A stretch of 64,000 bases of DNA from CAZPNX01 sp964518765 (GCA_964518765.1 CAZFJC010000017.1:1-64000), one strand, 5' to 3'; shown: positions 25,855-34,622, numbered from the stretch's first letter. Notes: generated from the sequence alone by a model not told the origin. Translations and numbers: made by a program.

Positions 25855-27750
25855 TCACCTGACGACCGTTATCCGTCCGCTTCGGCTGTGTCCGCCGGCC
25901 TCCAGCCGGAAGAAATATACCCCCGCGGCCGCAGTCCGCCCTTCGTCGTCCCTCCCGTCCCATCTCACCTGGTGCCGGCCCGATGGTAGCTCGCCTTCGA
26001 GCACGGTGCGCACCAGCTGTCCGGTGACCGAGTAGATGGCTATCCTGGCCCTTCCGGTCGCCGGCAGATTAAGGCTGAAGTTCCCCGCGTTCCGGAACGG
26101 ATTGGGGGCGAAGTAGACCGAGGCCTTGCCGGCCAGCGGTGGTCGGGCCGGCCCCCACTCCACCCCGGTCAGCGAGGTGACGGTGAACTGTATCGAGTCG
26201 CCGGCGGCTCCGATGTCCTTGATCCTGATGCCTCCGGGGCTGCCGTCGTGCAGGAAGCAGCGGGTGGCGGTGGTGTCGTTGATCCGGGTGCGCCCCACGG
26301 CGCTGCTGAAATGGGCGCTGTTTATCGAGCCGTTGGCGGTGGAATCGCCGTTCAGCCGGAACAGGTAGACTTCGTCGTATATACCGGAGGACGGATCGTA
26401 GCCGGCATTGCCCTGGCTAGCGAAGTCCGAGTTTATGCGGAAAACCAGCAGTCCCGAGCCCGGCACGCTGATGTCGAAGGCCCCGGCCTTGCGCCGGTAC
26501 TCCAGAACGAAGTATTCCGAGGCCGAGAACGGGGAGGCGATCCGGTAGGCCACCCCGCTGGAGCCCGAGGCCAGGGGCCTCAGCCAGTACGTCCCGGGCG
26601 AGGTGATCTCGGGTATGGCCCCCAGCCATCCGGTGTAGTGGCTCTTGAGGTACGAGCAGCTGTGGGTGGGCGGGTCCGGGGTGGAGCACATTATGTCCCA
26701 GATCCCGGTGGGCGACAGGCTGGTGCCGTAATAGTAATGGTAGAGGTCCGGGTAGCCGAAGGAGTGCCCCATCTCGTGGCAAAGGACCGCGGAGCTGAAC
26801 TGGGTCTCCATCTGGAAGTTGTAGTCCCAGACCTGCTTGCCGTTTATCTGGACGTTGTAGGTGTAAAGAGCCCAACGGTGGGACCACAGCAGGGTGGCCC
26901 AGGCCGTGGTCGGTCCCCGGATCACGAAGCAGATGTTGTCAACATAGCCGTCGTTGTCGGCGTCGATGTTCAGCCCGGCAGGCACCTGGGCGGCGATGGC
27001 GTTGATGGCGCTGCGCAGCAGGGCGTGCTCGCGCTGGCGGCGCATGGTGCCGTTGTCGCCTCCGGTGTAGCCGATGGGGTTGGTGGAGGCGTCGTAGGGG
27101 CAGTAATAGTCGCGGACGAAGGTGTCCTGGAAGGAGACCACGAAGGCGCCCGGGGCCGGATAGAAGGTGGAGCTGACGGTGGTCGCCCCGTAGCTGGCCT
27201 CCAGGAAGTAATTGCGCAGCGAGTTGTATCCGGCGGCCGTGTTGTTGAAGGTGCGGTCGAACTTGGCGGCCGAGTCGGCGAATTCGGTCTGGTCCAGGAA
27301 ACGCACGAAGACCACCAGGTTGTTGATGGTCCCGGTGGGCGGGGTCCTGGCGCCCTCGCCCGCCATGTAAGGCAGGGATTGGCGGAGCTCCCTGAGCCTG
27401 GACGGCGGCGGCATGGCCCCCTTCGCCAGCCCGGCGGAGGCCGGGTCGTCACGCCCGGCCACCAGCGCGGTCGGCAGCAGGCCGCCCTCGCCGGCCCTGG
27501 CGTAGACCGCGTAGCCGGTGGCCGGGTCCCTGACGATGGTGTAGCCCGCCGCGTCGTGGACCCGGTGGTAGAACTCGTCCCCACTGATAAGACAGGGGAC
27601 CTCTGTGCCGTCCGGCTGCCGGAGCACAGTCGGCTGGTTCTCCAGGTAGGCGGCCCCCGCCGGACCCGAGGCCAGGGCCAGCATGGTTGCCATGCCGGAC
27701 AGGACCATTGTTAATCTGGCCTCCGGGAGGTTTTGTCCGTCTTTTTTCAT
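25855..27750 (-). CDS. Secreted M6-family metalloprotease with FlgD-like tail
   Basis: 631 aa. A signal peptide (hydrophobic MVLSGMATMLALASG, cut near GPAGA) is preceded by a basic N-terminus. The metalloprotease domain has VLCHEMGHSFGYPDLYHYYY (HExxH). The earlier DADNDGYVDNICFVIRG is the calcium-binding strand typical of M6 proteases. The GWLGAIPEI and VLEYRRK segments also match the family. The C-terminal ~85 residues (YFAPNPFRNAGN, then GVYFFRLEAGG) form a FlgD-like tail. It is probably an extracellular protease, distinct in sequence from the one at 19111-21789. GGTGAAGG directly precedes the ATG. Confidence 0.87.
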   Translation of the reverse strand: MKKDGQNLPEARLTMVLSGMATMLALASGPAGAAYLENQPTVLRQPDGTEVPCLISGDEFYHRVHDAAGYTIVRDPATGYAVYARAGEGGLLPTALVAGRDDPASAGLAKGAMPPPSRLRELRQSLPYMAGEGARTPPTGTINNLVVFVRFLDQTEFADSAAKFDRTFNNTAAGYNSLRNYFLEASYGATTVSSTFYPAPGAFVVSFQDTFVRDYYCPYDASTNPIGYTGGDNGTMRRQREHALLRSAINAIAAQVPAGLNIDADNDGYVDNICFVIRGPTTAWATLLWSHRWALYTYNVQINGKQVWDYNFQMETQFSSAVLCHEMGHSFGYPDLYHYYYGTSLSPTGIWDIMCSTPDPPTHSCSYLKSHYTGWLGAIPEITSPGTYWLRPLASGSSGVAYRIASPFSASEYFVLEYRRKAGAFDISVPGSGLLVFRINSDFASQGNAGYDPSSGIYDEVYLFRLNGDSTANGSINSAHFSSAVGRTRINDTTATRCFLHDGSPGGIRIKDIGAAGDSIQFTVTSLTGVEWGPARPPLAGKASVYFAPNPFRNAGNFSLNLPATGRARIAIYSVTGQLVRTVLEGELPSGRHQVRWDGRDDEGRTAAAGVYFFRLEAGGHSRSGRITVVR

Positions 27751-27886
27751 CCTTCACCTGCTTATCTTTTGGCAGCGATGATCGCTTAGCGAGGGAGCCT
27801 TTAAGATCGTATCCAACCAGAGGCTGATCGCATTCCGCGGAAAATTCCTGCCTTCCTGGATTCCTTATATAAGTGCCGTTAAGCCC

Positions 27887-28741
27887 TCAGCACCGCTTCT
27901 GGATGTCGGCCAGCAGGGCGTTGAATTCCCGGCAACATTCCCTGCAGGTCTCCTCGTCCGGGACCTCGTTCCTGGCCCTCTGCTCCCAGGGATGTATAAG
28001 ACGGCGGTATTCCTTGAGCAGATAGACGTATTTGTTCTCGTCCAGCGCTATCCAGCCGCGGTCCCGGGCCACCTCGGCCAGGTCCGCCAGAGACCAATCG
28101 GCGAAGTGCTTGATCCGCCCGTGCTGGTCCCTGGGGGCCCGGGGCGACACGTTGGCCTCCTTGGGATTGTTGTGGACGATGGACAGCAGCACCCCCTCCA
28201 GTATGGTGCCCATGATGATGATGGCCGCGAGGAAGGCCCGGTGCTTCATGCAGACCATCACCTCCCACCTTCGGCTCTCCAGCATCCCGGCCAGGGTTAC
28301 ATCGCGCGTCAGGTGCACGAAGTCGGGGGGCGCATCGGCGGCATGATGGGCCGCTGTTTGGCGGGCAGACGCCGTCGGCCTGGCCGGCTGCAACTCCACT
28401 AGCTTGGGATTGATGCCCTCGAAGCCGATCCGCAGGCCCTCGGACATCAGGATATGGTTCAGGCGGTTGGCCGCCACCACCAGCATCTTGACCTGGGAGC
28501 GGTATTCCTTGGGGTTGGCCAGGCGCAGGATGACCTTCTCCAGGGCGGCCGGATCCTCCTGGTAGCGGCGCAGGGCCTTTAGGGCGAAATACTTGCGGTC
28601 GCTGCCGTCGTAGAATGAACACTCCAGCCCGGCGTTCTGAAAAAACTGAACGATGGCGAACCCGTCCCGGGAAAGCACCCCCTTCTCCCCGGCGATGAGC
28701 TCGGCCAGCTGCTCCAGGGTTCCTGGTTTCAGGGGTTTCAT
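27887..28741 (-). CDS. Conserved-looking protein of unknown function (284 aa)
   Basis: I cannot assign it to a named family with confidence. Residues 1-125 are soluble and helical (SRDGFAIVQFFQNAGLECSF, then ALEKVILRLANPKEYR). Residues 165-285 contain an alanine/glycine-rich helix (AFLAAIIMGTILEGVLLSIV) and end in a segment around YLLKEYRRLIHPWEQRARNE. That segment resembles the end of DUF4145/HEPN-like helical bundles, although the exact R-x4-6-H spacing is not present. A reverse-strand TATAAT (28767 to 28762) lies 20 bases before the ATG. It is an isolated unit between gyrA and an M6 protease gene. Confidence 0.6.
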   Translation of the reverse strand: MKPLKPGTLEQLAELIAGEKGVLSRDGFAIVQFFQNAGLECSFYDGSDRKYFALKALRRYQEDPAALEKVILRLANPKEYRSQVKMLVVAANRLNHILMSEGLRIGFEGINPKLVELQPARPTASARQTAAHHAADAPPDFVHLTRDVTLAGMLESRRWEVMVCMKHRAFLAAIIIMGTILEGVLLSIVHNNPKEANVSPRAPRDQHGRIKHFADWSLADLAEVARDRGWIALDENKYVYLLKEYRRLIHPWEQRARNEVPDEETCRECCREFNALLADIQKRC

Positions 28742-28761
28742 CTCAAGAAATGGGATATAGC

Positions 28762-28767
28762 ATTATA
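28762..28767 (-). promoter_or_regulatory. -10 box upstream of the 284-aa gene
   Basis: Perfect TATAAT on the reverse strand, in an AT-rich stretch, 20 bases before the ATG. The nearest -35-like hexamer (ATGACA) is only 12 bases away, so the -35 is not identified. The leader would be about 13 bases. Confidence 0.45.
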
Positions 28768-28842
28768 CGCTAAATTCATTGTCATAATATATCTAAAGAA
28801 AATAACATAAATCCTGGTTCTTGTCAATTGGGCACAGCAATA

Positions 28843-28878
28843 AACAGACTGGGGCTTTCGCTAGAACTACAGTCTGTT
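28843..28878 (-). terminator. Hairpin downstream of gyrA
   Basis: AACAGACTG (28843-28851) pairs with CAGTCTGTT (28870-28878), a 9-bp stem with an 18-base loop, 16 bases after the gyrA stop. No long U-tract follows, so it may be an RNA 3'-end structure rather than a strong terminator. Confidence 0.45.
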
Positions 28879-28893
28879 CCGTAAAAAGATGGC

Positions 28894-31350
28894 TTACTGC
28901 CCGTTCTCCCCGTTTTCCTCCTCTTCCTTGGTCGCCAGCCGGGCCACGTCCACCACCTTGTCCTTGGGATCGAGGTTGATGAGCCGCACCCCCTGGGTGG
29001 CCCGGCCCATCACCCGGACGTTCTTGAGCGCCAGCCTGATGACTTGGCCGCCGGCCGAGATGATCATCAGCTCGTCCGTGTCCACCACCTCCTTGACGGC
29101 CACTACCGGCCCGGTCTTGTCCGACAGCTTCATGGCGATGACCCCCTTGCCGCCGCGCCGGGTCAGCCGGTACTCCGAGATATCGGAACGCTTGCCGAAG
29201 CCCTTCTCGCAGACCGTCAGCAGGCTGCCCTCGCGCTTGACCGCCACCATGCCTATCACCTGATCCTTTTTATCCAGGGTGATTCCCCGCACCCCGGCCG
29301 CTGCCCGTCCCATGGGGCGGACATCCGACTCGTGGAAGCGGCAAGCTTGACCCTGACGGGTGGCCAGTATGATGTCCTCGGAACCGTCGGTCAGCTTGGC
29401 GTCGATCAGGGTGTCGCCCTTTTCCACGGTGGCCGCGATGATGCCGGCCTTGCGTGGGTTGGCGAACTCGGACAGGGCCGTCTTCTTGACGGTCCCCTGC
29501 CGGGTGGCCATCACCACGTAATGCTTCTCGTCGAACTCCTTGACGGCGATATAGGCCGCTATCTTCTCGCCGGATTTCAGCTCCAGCATGTTGGAAATCT
29601 GCCGGCCCTTGGCCGCCCGGCCGCCCTCGGGGATCTCGTAGACCTTAAGCCAGTAGCAGCGGCCCTGGTCGGTGAAGAACAGGATATAGTGGTGGGTGGA
29701 GGCGATGAACATGCCCTCGACGAAGTCCTCCTCCCGGGTGGTCATCCCGGTCACTCCCTTGCCGCCCCGGCCCTGGCGCTTGTAGGCGCTGACCGAGAGC
29801 CGCTTGATGTAGCCGGCGTGGGAGATGGTGATCACCATATCCTCTTCGGCAATCAGGTCCTCCACCGAGAATTTCTCCTCGGAGGCCGCTCGAATCTCGG
29901 TGCGGCGCTCGTCGGCGTATTTCTTGCGCAGCTCGGCGATCTCCTCGCGGATGACCCCCATCAGCCGCCGCTTGCTGTCCAGGATGCCCTTGAGCCTGGC
30001 GATCAGTTTGATGAGCTCCTCATACTCCTCGTCGATCTTCTTGGTCTCCAGGCTGGTCAGCCGCTTCAGGGTCATGTCCAGGATGGCCTGGGCCTGGACC
30101 TCGGACAGCTTGAAGCGCTTCATCAGGGCCGCCCGGGCGGCCTCGGTGTTGGCCGACTTCTTGATGAGGCGCACCACCTCGTCGATGTTGGCGATGGCTA
30201 TCTTCAGGCCTTCCAGGATGTGGGCCCGTTTTTCAGCCTCGGCCAGCTCGTAGCGGGTGCGCCGGGTGACGATCTCCACCCGAAAGTCCAAAAAGTGCTG
30301 CAGGCACTGCTTTAGGTTCAGCACCTTGGGCTCCCCGTTCACCAGGGCCAGAATGATGACCCCGAAGGTGGTCTGCAGCTGGGTGTGCTGATACAGCTGG
30401 TTGAGGGTCACCCGGGGGTCGGCCTCCCTTTTGAGGTCGATGACCACCCGCAGGCCGTCCCGGTCCGACTCGTCGCGCAGGTCGGAGATGTTGTCCACCT
30501 TCTTCTCCTTGACCAGCTCGGCAATTTTTTCGATGAGCGAGGCCTTGTTGACCTCGTAGGGGATCTCGGTGATGACGATGGACTCCCGACCCCCTTTGGC
30601 CTGCTCCACCCCGGCCTTGCCCCGCACCACCACCCGGCCCCGGCCGGTGAGGTAGGCGTCGCGGATGCCGGAGACGCCCATGATGATCCCGCCCGTGGGG
30701 AAGTCCGGCCCCTTGACGTGTTTCAGCAGCTTCTCCGGGGCCAGGTCCGGGTCGTCGATCAGGGCCGTCAGCCCGTCGCAGATCTCGCCTAGGTTATGGG
30801 GCGGGATGTTGGTAGCCATGCCCACGGCGATACCCGAGGAGCCGTTGACTAAAAGGCCTGGCAGCAGGGAGGGCAGGATGGTGGGCTCCTGCAGGCTGCC
30901 GTCGAAGTTGTCGGCGAAGTTGACTGTCTGCTTCTCGATGTCACGCAGCACCTCGTCGGCTACCCGGGTCAGCCTGACCTCGGTGTAGCGGTAGGCGGCC
31001 GCCGGATCCCCGTCCACCGAGCCGAAGTTCCCCTGGCCGTCCACCAGCGGATAGCGCAGGGAGAAGTCCTGGGCCAGTCGTACCATGGCATCGTAGACCG
31101 CCATGTCGCCGTGGGGATGGTATTTAGCGATGACGTCACCCACCACCCGGGCGCTTTTCTTGTGCGGCTTATTATGGGCCATGCCCAGCTCGTGCATGGC
31201 GTAGAGGATGCGGCGGTGCACCGGCTTCAGGCCGTCGCGGACGTCGGGCAGGGCCCGGGCCACGATGACCGACATGGAGTAATCCAGGAAGGAGGAGCGC
31301 ATCTCCTCCTCCACCTCCCGGGTCAGTATGCGCTGTCTTTCGAGGGGCAT
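28894..31350 (-). CDS. gyrA: DNA gyrase subunit A
   Basis: 818 aa. Together with GyrB it introduces negative supercoils. The winged-helix core holds the catalytic Tyr122 (AAYRYTEVRLT), numbered as in E. coli. The quinolone-binding segment is HPHGDMAVYD, with Met at position 83, where E. coli has Ser, and Asp87 retained. The C-terminal pinwheel includes a GyrA-box-like QGRGGKG, supporting gyrase rather than topoisomerase IV. The ATG has AAAAGG ten bases upstream. It is separated from gyrB by about 980 bases that hold a nucleotidyltransferase module and a second copy of the first 34 gyrA codons. Confidence 0.97.
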   Translation of the reverse strand: MPLERQRILTREVEEEMRSSFLDYSMSVIVARALPDVRDGLKPVHRRILYAMHELGMAHNKPHKKSARVVGDVIAKYHPHGDMAVYDAMVRLAQDFSLRYPLVDGQGNFGSVDGDPAAAYRYTEVRLTRVADEVLRDIEKQTVNFADNFDGSLQEPTILPSLLPGLLVNGSSGIAVGMATNIPPHNLGEICDGLTALIDDPDLAPEKLLKHVKGPDFPTGGIIMGVSGIRDAYLTGRGRVVVRGKAGVEQAKGGRESIVITEIPYEVNKASLIEKIAELVKEKKVDNISDLRDESDRDGLRVVIDLKREADPRVTLNQLYQHTQLQTTFGVIILALVNGEPKVLNLKQCLQHFLDFRVEIVTRRTRYELAEAEKRAHILEGLKIAIANIDEVVRLIKKSANTEAARAALMKRFKLSEVQAQAILDMTLKRLTSLETKKIDEEYEELIKLIARLKGILDSKRRLMGVIREEIAELRKKYADERRTEIRAASEEKFSVEDLIAEEDMVITISHAGYIKRLSVSAYKRQGRGGKGVTGMTTREEDFVEGMFIASTHHYILFFTDQGRCYWLKVYEIPEGGRAAKGRQISNMLELKSGEKIAAYIAVKEFDEKHYVVMATRQGTVKKTALSEFANPRKAGIIAATVEKGDTLIDAKLTDGSEDIILATRQGQACRFHESDVRPMGRAAAGVRGITLDKKDQVIGMVAVKREGSLLTVCEKGFGKRSDISEYRLTRRGGKGVIAMKLSDKTGPVVAVKEVVDTDELMIISAGGQVIRLALKNVRVMGRATQGVRLINLDPKDKVVDVARLATKEEEENGENGQ

Positions 31351-31351
31351 A
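31247..31351. repeat. 105-bp direct repeat, copy A (5' end of the intact gyrA)
   Basis: Same orientation and 102/105 identical to 32129-32233. It covers the ATG and first 34 codons of gyrA. The repeat pair encloses the nucleotidyltransferase module (31352-32128). Confidence 0.95.
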
Positions 31352-31434
31352 TATCAATACCTTTTATCGTTCTCTATGGCCTGTGTTGGTCCGGGTTTCG
31401 GTGCCGAGTGGAGGGACAAAGGGAAATGCCTGCG

Positions 31435-31608
31435 TCAGATCTTCCATATCCTGGCGCGGTCGTTCCTGTTTTTCAGGACGGGTTCCGCCATGCGCTGCAG
31501 CTTGACCACTATGGCCACTTTATCGGGCCACGGCAGCTGGGCCAGTTCTTTCCTCCGCTGCTCTTTGGCTTTGAGGACCTTCGCCAGCTCGGGATTTATT
31601 CCCTCCAT
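31435..31608 (-). CDS. Small partner protein of the nucleotidyltransferase (57 aa)
   Basis: 57 aa from the ATG at 31608; an ATG at 31617 would give 60 aa. Sequence features are INPELAKVLKAKEQRRKELA, then LPWPDKVAIVVKLQRMAEPV, ending ARIWKI. Short proteins with this LxxxxxxRxxLAxLPxxEKxxIVxxLQ pattern are often found next to stand-alone nucleotidyltransferases and may form a toxin-antitoxin-like pair. That is knowledge of gene neighbourhoods, not proof. It overlaps the nucleotidyltransferase stop by 13 bases, so it is translated from the same mRNA. gyrA follows 84 bases downstream. Confidence 0.7.
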   Translation of the reverse strand: MEGINPELAKVLKAKEQRRKELAQLPWPDKVAIVVKLQRMAEPVLKNRNDRARIWKI

Positions 31609-32090
31609 TGTTCCCATTTTTTCTCTAAGCCGTGCCTTTTCAGGATCTCCACTAAAATCCCTCCGTCCAGAACGCCCTCTTCGGAAAGTAGGCGCACCCG
31701 CTCCCGGTCCTTGGCCCGGCCCGTCTGCAGGCATATCGCAACCAGGTGCTCCGCTGTGAATACCCTGGCGGTGGCGGAACCATAGTGAGTTTCCCTCGCC
31801 CGGTCCAGCGCCTCTGCGATCAAACCGTCGTCTGCAGGCAGGAATTGCACGGCCACGCCCTCGATATCCACGCATTCCCGCTGTTCGGCGTAGCCGCGCT
31901 TCCGCAGCTCCTCGTAGAGGGGCGCCAGCGTGATCAGGCCTCCCTTTCGCGGAAGCGACACGAAAACGTCAAGGTCGAAGGTCAGCAGCGGCTCGGCGTA
32001 GAAGGTGGCCGCCATAGCCCCGCCGATTGCGTACCTGCCGATGATTCCATCGCGCTCCAGTTCGTTCAATACTTTAATGGTCTTTTCCAC
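31596..32090 (-). CDS. Nucleotidyltransferase, MNT/AbiEii-like
   Basis: 164 aa from a GTG at 32090. The N-terminal half has the nucleotidyltransferase core: IIGRYAIGGAMAATFYAEP (the G-G/S motif) followed by FDLDVFVSLP (the D-x-D metal site). Such small enzymes include AbiEii- and MNT-type toxins or antitoxins that add nucleotides to tRNA or proteins. The target here is unknown. The start lies 13 bases after the stop of the truncated gyrA copy, so translation could be coupled to it. It overlaps the small partner gene by 13 bases. Confidence 0.8.
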   Translation of the reverse strand: MEKTIKVLNELERDGIIGRYAIGGAMAATFYAEPLLTFDLDVFVSLPRKGGLITLAPLYEELRKRGYAEQRECVDIEGVAVQFLPADDGLIAEALDRARETHYGSATARVFTAEHLVAICLQTGRAKDRERVRLLSEEGVLDGGILVEILKRHGLEKKWEQWRE

Positions 32091-32103
32091 GGCGGTTTCC
32101 CGT

Positions 32104-32232
32104 TTATTTCATTCCACCCCTACGGCACGGCAGGGCCCGGGCCACCATGACCGACATGGAGTAATCCAGGAAGGAGGAGCGCCTCTCCTCCTCCGCCTCC
32201 CGGGTCAGTATGCGCTGTCTTTCGAGGGGCAT
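32104..32232 (-). pseudogene. Truncated second copy of the gyrA N-terminus (42 codons)
   Basis: The reverse strand reads an ATG at 32232 and 34 gyrA codons, then diverges (PCRRGGMK) to a TAA at 32104. Compared with intact gyrA it has three base changes, all changing amino acids (V13A, M17R, I29M). It carries its own AAGGA ten bases upstream and sits directly after gyrB, where gyrA would normally start. It may be the original gyrA 5' end, cut off by an insertion, and may now act as a leader peptide for the nucleotidyltransferase. Confidence 0.85.
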
Positions 32233-32233
32233 A
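32129..32233. repeat. 105-bp direct repeat, copy B (gyrB-proximal)
   Basis: Partner of 31247-31351; three mismatches in 105 positions. The similarity ends abruptly on both sides: one base past the ATG on the gyrB side, and after codon 34 on the other. Confidence 0.95.
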
Positions 32234-32328
32234 GTTTCTCAGTCCTTATTATTGAGACACGGTGAGCCATTGGAAAGGACAAGGCGTGCCTTGTCTTTGC
32301 ATTATTATCCTGCTACTAAATCCTTGCC

Positions 32329-34230
32329 TTAAACGTCCAGGTTCTTCACGTACTTGGCGTTCTGCTCGATGAACTGCCGCCGCGGCTCCACCTGATCGCC
32401 CATGAGGATGGTAAAGGTGTGGTCGGTCTCCACCGCGTCGTCCACCACCACCTGCCACAGGGTGCGGCGCTCCGGATCCATGGTGGTCTTCCACAGCTGC
32501 TCCGGATTCATCTCCCCCAGCCCCTTATAGCGCTGGATGCCGACCCCGTCCTTGCCCAGCCGCTTGACCGTCTTCTCCAGGTCCTCGTCGCTGTAGACCC
32601 AGTGCTCCTCCTTGCCCTTGGCCACGCGATAGAGCGGCGGCTGGGCGATGTAGAGGTAACCCTTGTCGATGAGGCCCCGCATGTGGCGGAAGAAGAAGGT
32701 TAAAAGCAAGGTGCGGATGTGGGCTCCGTCCACGTCGGCGTCGGTCATGATGATCACCTTGTGGTAGCGGGCCTTCTCCGGATCGAAATCCTCCTGGCCG
32801 ATACCGGTCCCCATGGCGGTGATGATGGTCCGGATCTCCTCATTTGCCAGCATCTTATCCACCCGGGTCTTCTCCACGTTGAGGATCTTGCCCCGCAGCG
32901 GCAGGATGGCCTGGAACTTGCGGTCCCGCCCCTGCTTGGCCGAGCCCCCGGCCGAGTCGCCCTCCACCAGATAGAGCTCGCACAGCTTGGGATCGTCCAG
33001 CGAGCAGTCGGCCAGCTTGCCCGGTAGGCCCGAGGACTCCAGGGCGTTCTTGCGCCTCACTAGGTCACGGGCCTTGCGGGCCGCCTCCCGGGAGCGGGCC
33101 GAGAGGATGGCCTTCTCGCAGATCCGGTTGGCCACGCTGGAGTGCTCCTCGAAGAAGCTGACCAGCTCCTGGCCCACCAGGGACTCCACGATTCCTTTAA
33201 CTTCCGAATTCCCCAACTTCGTTTTGGTTTGCCCCTCGAACTGGGGTTGCTTGACCTTGACCGAGACCACTGCCGTTAGACCTTCGCGGGCGTCGTCGCC
33301 CGACAGGGTGAAGTTGTCCTTCTTCAGCAGGTTGTTCTTCTTGACGTAGTCGTTGATGGCCCGGGTCAGGGCCGACTTGAAGCCGATAAGGTGGGTGCCC
33401 CCCTCGATGGTGTTGATGTTGTTGGCGAAGGAGTATATATTGTCGTCGAAGGAGTCGTTGTACTGCAGGGCCACCTCCACCTGCACCCCGTCTCCCTCCT
33501 TGGCCACGTAGATGGGTTTGTGCAGGGGCGTCTTGTTCTCGTCCAGGAACTTGACGAAAGAGACGATACCGCCGTCGTACTTGAAGTTGTGGACCTTTCC
33601 CGACCGCTCGTCGGTGATGTCGATGGCCAGGCCCTTGTTGAGGAAGGCCAGCTCCCGCAGGCGCGAGGACAGGATGTCGAAGGAGAAGACGGTGTTCTTG
33701 AAGATCTCCCTGTCCGGTTTGAAGGTGACCGCGGTGCCGGTCCGGGAGCTCTTGCCGATGACCTTGAGCTCGCTCTTGGTTTGGCCCCGCTCGTACTTCT
33801 GATGGTGAACCTTACCGTCGCGGGAAACCTCGACCTCCAGCCACTCGGACAGGGCGTTGACCACGCTCACCCCCACCCCGTGCAGGCCGCCGGAGATGGC
33901 ATAGGCCTTGTTGTCGAACTTGCCCCCGGCGTGGAGCATGGTCATCACCACCTCCACCGCCGGCTTCTTCTGCTCCTTGTGCATCTCCACCGGGATGCCC
34001 CGGCCGTTGTCCTCTACCCTTACTGAACCGTCCTTGCGGATGAAGACCTTGATATGGTCGCAGGCCCCGGCCAGGGCCTCGTCCACCGAATTGTCCACCA
34101 CCTCGAACACCAGATGGTGCAGGCCTCGGCTGCCGGTGTCGCCGATGTACATGGCCGGCCGGCGCCTCACTGCCTCCATTCCCTTGAGGACGGTTATCTT
34201 CTCGCTTCCGTAGCTTTCCTTGGCTGTCAT
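32329..34230 (-). CDS. gyrB: DNA gyrase subunit B
   Basis: 633 aa from the ATG at 34230, which has GGAGAG seven bases upstream. The frame is open further, but that part overlaps dciA out of frame. The ATPase domain has EVVDNSVDEALAG and the glycine lid GGLHGVGVSVVNAL. The TOPRIM domain has EGDSAGGSAKQGRDR, PLRGKILNVEKTR and IIMTDADVDGAHIRTLLLTF. The length matches the short GyrB class without the enterobacterial insert. It lies in the minus-strand replication cluster recF - Nudix - dciA - gyrB - (module) - gyrA. Confidence 0.97.
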   Translation of the reverse strand: MTAKESYGSEKITVLKGMEAVRRRPAMYIGDTGSRGLHHLVFEVVDNSVDEALAGACDHIKVFIRKDGSVRVEDNGRGIPVEMHKEQKKPAVEVVMTMLHAGGKFDNKAYAISGGLHGVGVSVVNALSEWLEVEVSRDGKVHHQKYERGQTKSELKVIGKSSRTGTAVTFKPDREIFKNTVFSFDILSSRLRELAFLNKGLAIDITDERSGKVHNFKYDGGIVSFVKFLDENKTPLHKPIYVAKEGDGVQVEVALQYNDSFDDNIYSFANNINTIEGGTHLIGFKSALTRAINDYVKKNNLLKKDNFTLSGDDAREGLTAVVSVKVKQPQFEGQTKTKLGNSEVKGIVESLVGQELVSFFEEHSSVANRICEKAILSARSREAARKARDLVRRKNALESSGLPGKLADCSLDDPKLCELYLVEGDSAGGSAKQGRDRKFQAILPLRGKILNVEKTRVDKMLANEEIRTIITAMGTGIGQEDFDPEKARYHKVIIMTDADVDGAHIRTLLLTFFFRHMRGLIDKGYLYIAQPPLYRVAKGKEEHWVYSDEDLEKTVKRLGKDGVGIQRYKGLGEMNPEQLWKTTMDPERRTLWQVVVDDAVETDHTFTILMGDQVEPRRQFIEQNAKYVKNLDV

Positions 34231-34253
34231 TGTACTCTCCGTGGTTCGGCTTT

Positions 34254-34562
34254 TCAGAATTCCCCGACTTTGAAGACCAGGTCCTTGATCACCTCCCGAC
34301 CTAGGCCGGCGTTCAGCTTCTCCAACATCCGGGGTTTCAGCATCCGGCACTCGTTGGCCCAGGCTGGTGAGCGGCACTCCACTGTCATCCGGCCCCGGGC
34401 CACCGAAACCGCCCGAGTCGCCTTGGCCAGCCTGTCCCCGGCCGCCCCAGGCCACAGCTGAAGCGCCTTGCCTTCGTCTATCTTCTTATCTATCTCCAGG
34501 CGCTTCAGCAGCCGGTCCAAGATGTCGCCCACCGCTTCGGGCTTATGCTCCGTCTTGTTCAT
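34254..34562 (-). CDS. dciA: DciA-like protein (DUF721), replicative helicase operator
   Basis: 102 aa from the ATG at 34562 (an ATG 36 bases upstream is less likely). The DUF721 core is visible: VGDILDRLLKRLEIDKKI, LWPGAAGDRLAKATRAVSV and GRMTVECRSPAWANECRML. DciA helps load the replicative helicase in bacteria lacking DnaC/DnaI. Location beside gyrB and recF is common for this family. It ends 24 bases before gyrB starts. Confidence 0.85.
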   Translation of the reverse strand: MNKTEHKPEAVGDILDRLLKRLEIDKKIDEGKALQLWPGAAGDRLAKATRAVSVARGRMTVECRSPAWANECRMLKPRMLEKLNAGLGREVIKDLVFKVGEF

Positions 34563-34622
34563 CCTTCGCCACCAAGGCACAAAGACACTATGGGGCAAAT
34601 ACCATTATTCATTCTATTATTT

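Noticed and set aside
26248..27714. 488-aa plus-strand open frame
   Set aside because: Antisense to the M6 protease gene; Gly/Val/Arg-rich low-complexity translation typical of GC-rich shadow frames.
29044..30315. 423-aa plus-strand open frame
   Set aside because: Antisense shadow of gyrA with low-complexity translation.
34231..34455. 75-codon N-terminal extension of gyrB
   Set aside because: It overlaps dciA out of frame; the ATG at 34230 has a good GGAGAG site and starts the conserved GyrB sequence.
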